Source: Chromobotia macracanthus
Lineage: Eukaryota > Chordata > Actinopteri > Cypriniformes > Botiidae
Length of the DNA: 64,000 bases
Reading direction: 5' to 3'
Assembly: GCA_036877525.1 (NCBI GenBank)
Contig: JAZGTH010000008.1
Location: forward strand, 6,427,001 to 6,491,000
The position numbers and the translations under genes were made by a program. The notes under the pieces are model-generated. The model had not been told where the DNA came from. It ran no database searches and saw only the letters and a list, made by a program, of their open reading frames with translations. Positions 27,701 to 33,700 of this stretch are shown piece by piece. The stretch's first letter is position 1. Each line of letters starts with the position of its first letter.

Positions 27701-30700
27701 GGCGCTTTTACTCTTCACAGCTCTTATAACCTTCATTTTTGCTGCTGTAATAATAATGGCAGATGGCACACCAACCAGGTAAAACATGGTTTAAAAACAC
27801 AGGCATCGTGCTACATTAAGCATTTTATGTTTTAAAAACCTGTAAACTGTACATTATATGGTTGTTTATGGTAACATAAGTGCTACTTTCTATGTTTCGC
27901 ATATCATTCTGGTGTCTATCCTTTAATACCAAGCCATGTAGTATGATTTCATCTTACCCGGCCATGTTATTTAATTCTGCAAGCTCGCATCGGGGTAAAA
28001 TGCGATTTCCTGCCGCGGCTCTGTAGATTCAACAAAGGCGGAGTTCTGCCAGTGAATTACAGTGCAGGAAGCACTGGCACGTTACATGCTTGCATGCATG
28101 TGTCAATGTGTCAGTTTTCTGTACTAAGTGTTTCTCTTGGAGGGGAGGCAGCATGCAGTAATGAGAGAGCTGCTGCCAGTGAAGGCTCAGCTCCACCATA
28201 ATGCCTGATGCCAAATGCATTGGGCCTGTCTATGAGTTCTTCATGCTGTTTAATCAGAGAAGAAGAGAGCTTTGGCACACTGTAGGAATTTTCAGAATTG
28301 ACAGAATGTGGGTGTGTTTGCCTGGTTGTGTTTACAGATGGTACAGTGTTTCATTGTGGGTAGTTGTTTAGTGTCTGTAGTTGTTTTAACTGCAGTTAGC
28401 TTACTGTTGTTATTGGGTCCTCTTTCTGTGCTTAATTTATGCATAATGTATAATTTATGCACTTCTCACGCTTCCTGAGCATCTCAGAAAGAAAGAGAGC
28501 GCAAAAACAAGATAAAATCATGAAGAGAGGGATGGAGAGAGAAAACATGAAGTGTATTCTCAGGGTGATGGGGAGAAGCTATTTTAAGATGGTGGGATTC
28601 ACAGCTGTGCACTTCTCACAGCCCCCTCTCTCACCCACAGTGACTGCCCAGTGGGGTGAACTAAAGCCGCTTTGATCATAAGCAATCGCAGCCCCGCATT
28701 TTGAATATATAGTTCAAATATATAGACCAGTGTAATCAAAGCAAATGATCCAAGATCAGTTCAAGAAACAGTTCACCCAATTAAAGAAAACACAAAAAAT
28801 TGACCCTTATGTCAATTCAGACCCATATGACTTTCTTCTGTGGAAAACGGAAAAGGATATTCAGACGAATGTTCACTCTGTGCTGTGATTGGTTACGAGA
28901 CTCTTGTGAATCAGTAGCGTCTTTTGGTGTTATTAACATCAAACCCAATGCTATGCAGCTTGATGCGCGAAGATTAAATATTCACAAACATAAATGAGAT
29001 TTGGGAGCTACAGTGGATGGAATGATCATCAATGAATAATAGCATTTTTGTCTGTTTCTCATATAAACGAGTCTAGTGAATATAGTGCACAAGTTGTGAG
29101 GACTACATTCATATTAATTTAACTGTGTTTTTAAGTCAGTTTGGAGATTGCCACTGGTTACTGTATGGCATTTGTTGTAAGGCATTCTTCAGAATTTCTC
29201 CTTTTGTATCATATGGAAGAAAGTCATATGGGTTTGGAACAAGGGTGAACAATGATAGTATTTTTTAACCCAGGCTTAACTGTTAGCAAGAGAGTAGCTT
29301 ATGATATGTGAGCACAGATAGATGGGGGAAATTGAGTGTAAGCCATAGGGTGATTTTAGGTCACTGGGCTGTATTGTAATATATAAGACAAAAGCTACAG
29401 CCAGTTTTAGACAGCATGACAAATGTGCAGTTTTCTACTGCCCAGCTGGAGTGTGCCTGCTGAGTGCACTAGTGCTAATGTTCTGTTGAATGGAAAGCAG
29501 CCCTCTGATACTTGGTCCACAGGGTACACTTTACTGTGTTCAACAGAACTGACTGCTGATGCATCATGGGTAATGGTGCTTCATGAACGTAAAGCTGTGT
29601 GGAGACTTCACTCTATCTTCCTTAATGTTTCTGTTGTTCCTACCCAGAGTCCTCTAATGCATCACTGCTGACCAACGCAGAGAAGATTGCTACCATCACT
29701 ACCACGCACACACCTCAACAGCAAACTGCACCTGAGCCAAGGTATACACTACACACCTGCACTTAAAAGCATGCATACTATCCAGCCATTAACCAAAAGC
29801 TTTAATCACATATTAATTTTTAATGCTTTTTTTAACATGAAATCTTTTTCAGAAACAACACCAAACCAAAACAGGAGTCTTTTGAGTTCAAAGCCCCACA
29901 AGCTCCGCCTCCTCCAGCCCCAACACAGCCTTCAAATCAGGTACATCCTCACATAGAGTGCTCACTTTGTTTCCCTTCTGTATTGATATCTCTGCTTGTC
30001 TTTGCCCTCTCAGAAAAGCTAGTAGCTTGATGTTAAAACAAACGAAAACAAAAAGTTGAATGAGCCACCAAAAACAAATTTGTACAACATATTTTACACC
30101 AGAGATTCTCATACTATCTCATACTCTGACACTGAGGTGGTATTGTAGGCTTTGAGTTTGCTGGTGTCTGTGATGGCTCTTTCCGTCCCTTTCCCGCTCG
30201 CCCAAAAATACCTTGAGTCAGATCAATTATTCATGCTGTTCCCCAGATGGTGCTGCTATCGAATTTATGTGGCTTTTCTGCAGGTGGCTTCCTGCTTTGG
30301 CTCTGTTGAAATGGTCATCTGGCTAAAGCAAAAAAAAGTCTATAGATTCAGCACTGACCTTGGTTTTTGTGTGTGTTTTAGGATGCTGAGTTCTACTCTG
30401 TTGATCTGGAGAGGGACAACAAAGGCTTTGGTTTCAGCCTCAGAGGGGGTCGAGAGTACAACATGGACCTGTATGTTCTGAGACTAGCAGAGGACGGAGC
30501 AGCTGTGAGAAATGGAAAGATGAGAGTATGTGCATTTAACCTTAAATATGCATTCAAATATGAATCAAGACATTATTATTATAAATTGATCAAATTCTGA
30601 TTTGAATATGAATGGGTCTTAATCTGAATAGTGAACTGATCAACATTAGAATTTTAGAGATCAGATCTGGACCTATTTTCACAAAATGTATCACAGAAGA

Positions 30701-33700
30701 AGAGTGCTGAGCTAGTATTAGTTTGTTAGGTGGCTATTATCTACATAAACCAAAACCATTTTAGATCTGAGATTTGAGTTTAGATTCTGAAACGATCACT
30801 GATTGAGACTCCTCACAACATCAAATCTCTGTCTGTGCCACTTCATAGTCCTCTGGATCATTTCTTTGTATTGAAAAGGCCCATTTAAATCATACCATAG
30901 TGGTGACATAGAACTTCTCATTCCATTAGAGTATAAAATAAAATTAGTTCTTCTAGATCTAGATGAAAATCTAGATGAAAAAAATCTAGATGAAAGTTGA
31001 ATGTACAGATATTAGCCGTCCGTTAGCATCATGGCTACCAAATGATTTTCAGGACTGTTATGTTGAGCTCAGCGAGTTGGAGGGGCGTATTGTAGCAGAC
31101 CAACTCTGTGAAGCGTAGCGAGCTGTCAGCCAAAGACCCATTTTTGTGGAAATCGTATTCCCCTGGCGACAAGCACTGACAGATAACCAGAGGCAGGGAA
31201 GAAAAATAGAACAAAGGAAATTTTACCTTCATCTTTGTCTTCTCTATGCATGACAGTGTTTTCTGGATGTCACGATGTTGTGTTTGGATCCTTATTTGTT
31301 CCTGCCAAATTTAGGTTTGATTGGACAGTGCATTTCATGTATTAACTCTCTGCTTTGGTTCTATGGCTCTCTGTTTCTTTTTTAGGTTGGAGATGAGATC
31401 TTAGAGATCAATGGCGAAAGCACCAAGGGCATGAAGCACGCCCGTGCCATTGAACTAATCAAAAACGGTGGACGAAAAGTCCACCTGGTCCTGCGGAGGG
31501 GTGACGGCTCAGTGCCAGAATATGGTGGGTCAATCTACGAGAACATTCCATTCTCCCCTGTCTTCACCCCTTGAGAAGTCCCCCAAGGGGGGGTCGGCAA
31601 CACCACCGCTTCTTTTCTGCGCACTGGCCCTCTCCACTGACCTCCTACTGGGTGCTGGGCCTTCCACTCGCTGCTGTTGCCCCCTCTCTGCCTCTGCGCA
31701 CTGGGCTAGCCTAGGGGACTATGGGATATGTGGCTTTTGGGTGGTGGTGGTTGTGGCACAAGCTTTTCATAATACTTCACAAGAACAAAGCGAGGAAGCA
31801 GAGATATTAACGTTTCTAAAACTGGATATACGTTTATTGTTTTCAGAGAAAAAAATATGATAAACTCCTTCATGCCCGCCATTGAAGTGGCATGGCCATG
31901 TCAGTGAGTTGTAACATATTTATGATATTTATTGAAGGTGAATGTAAGCTACTGAGAAGGGTCTTCGAGGAGACTCAATGACTACAGACGCATCCTGGTA
32001 TCATTAGCCGTTTCAGTGAAAGCTCACAATACTGTATTTAACATATTTACAGATTCTTTGCACGTTGTACGTCAACTGCTTCTTTGCAAAGTCCACATTT
32101 AGCAGACAGTTCTTGAAGTCCACCATTTCATTGTTCATTTCTCTATCTAAAATATTCTTAACGGAAGTTACGTTCTTTCCTTTAATTTACAGAGAAAAAG
32201 AAACTCACTTATTGAGCATAATGTCAGTGCCGCATGATGTCAGTGAATATCTAAATGTTTTTTTTTTCCTTTAAATTTCCATAATATTTATGGAAAATTC
32301 ATGTACTAATTTGCCACAGTTATTTTTTATGCTTTTTCGGTCTTTGCCATTTAAAGATGTTCATTCATGTATTCTGTCATGTTCAGAATGTGATATATTG
32401 TCCTTTTCCCGCACCAACATGATATCTCTGTGAGGTTGTATATTTTTATACCATTTTGTACTTGTTTTTTTCTCATTTTCTTTTCCATGTCTCATCACTT
32501 TTTTTTTCTTTCTGTTTGCAATGTAAACTGCTTCAGATGGTGCGTGTTTGTGCACATAACCCCTCGTTAAGTCATCCACATCTCACATCTTTGGGTTGAT
32601 TTGCTGCTGGGCGTGTGTGTGTGGTTCTGGATCTCTGTTACTGTTGATTTTTCACTCAAGGGTGGGGGTGTTTTATGGACAATCTCTATCTTTGACTAAA
32701 TGATTAAATAAACACTGTTTCCATTGCAAAAGAGCATAATTCTCTCACGACTGTTGTTTCAGGGATCTAAATCTTCTACTTCTCTCTCTCTTCTTTTTTT
32801 ATCTTATCTTTTCTGTTGTTATGGGCTCTTCCTTCCACCCATAGCGATGGTTGCTCCCCAAGTCGCTGCTTGTATGAGATCTGAAAAGACAGGAGAACCT
32901 GCTTTCTACCAAAATCAGACCACGGTTTGTAGATCCGGTGTTCCGTCTCATCACATCTCTGGCAGTTCTGTGTGCTGTGGCTTCCACTCAACTGTTTTGT
33001 CCCTTGCAAGTTCATTTACAAAGAATGCATTGCCAATGCTGTGGCCATACCTGACATTGTGACCTGAATGAGTGGGTTCATTTTTGCATTTAAAGTTTGC
33101 CAACATCCCCACAGACGAAGCAAAAGCCTTCATCAGTGAATGCAATTGTTTTATTACTTGGTGATGTTTATTTTTTGTCATTTTTTGTCAACGTTTGCCA
33201 CCCACCAAAGCCATAAACAGGTAAATGTTCTTTGAAACTTTGGATTTTTCCAAGGCCCGTTAGGTTTTCGTACAAAAAAAGTGAATTTAGCTCAGAAATC
33301 TTAGAACTTCTTCAGAAAGAGAGAAACGGAATGGTTTGCCTGAATGTTTGAACAAAACACATCTCAGGTTTGTTACATCCATATTACATCTACATCAGGC
33401 TAATCATACATGTATCTTTCACAAACCAGTGCATTTAATGTAGTACATTTGCTTATCAATTTATACATTATACACATTCCGTAAACATTATATTACATTA
33501 TAAACACATTCAGTGCATGAGTTGCCATGGTATCAGATAAGCATCATTATCATCTGCATCAGCACTAATGGTATTTCTAATTGTTGCTTGAATAATTGGC
33601 ATATCACCCCCACAGTGATTAGCACGTTGTATGCCGTTACAGAGTCACTGGGCGGATCATGATCTAGTCATAATAATAGCTTAAAACTCGTCAGGGAAGA

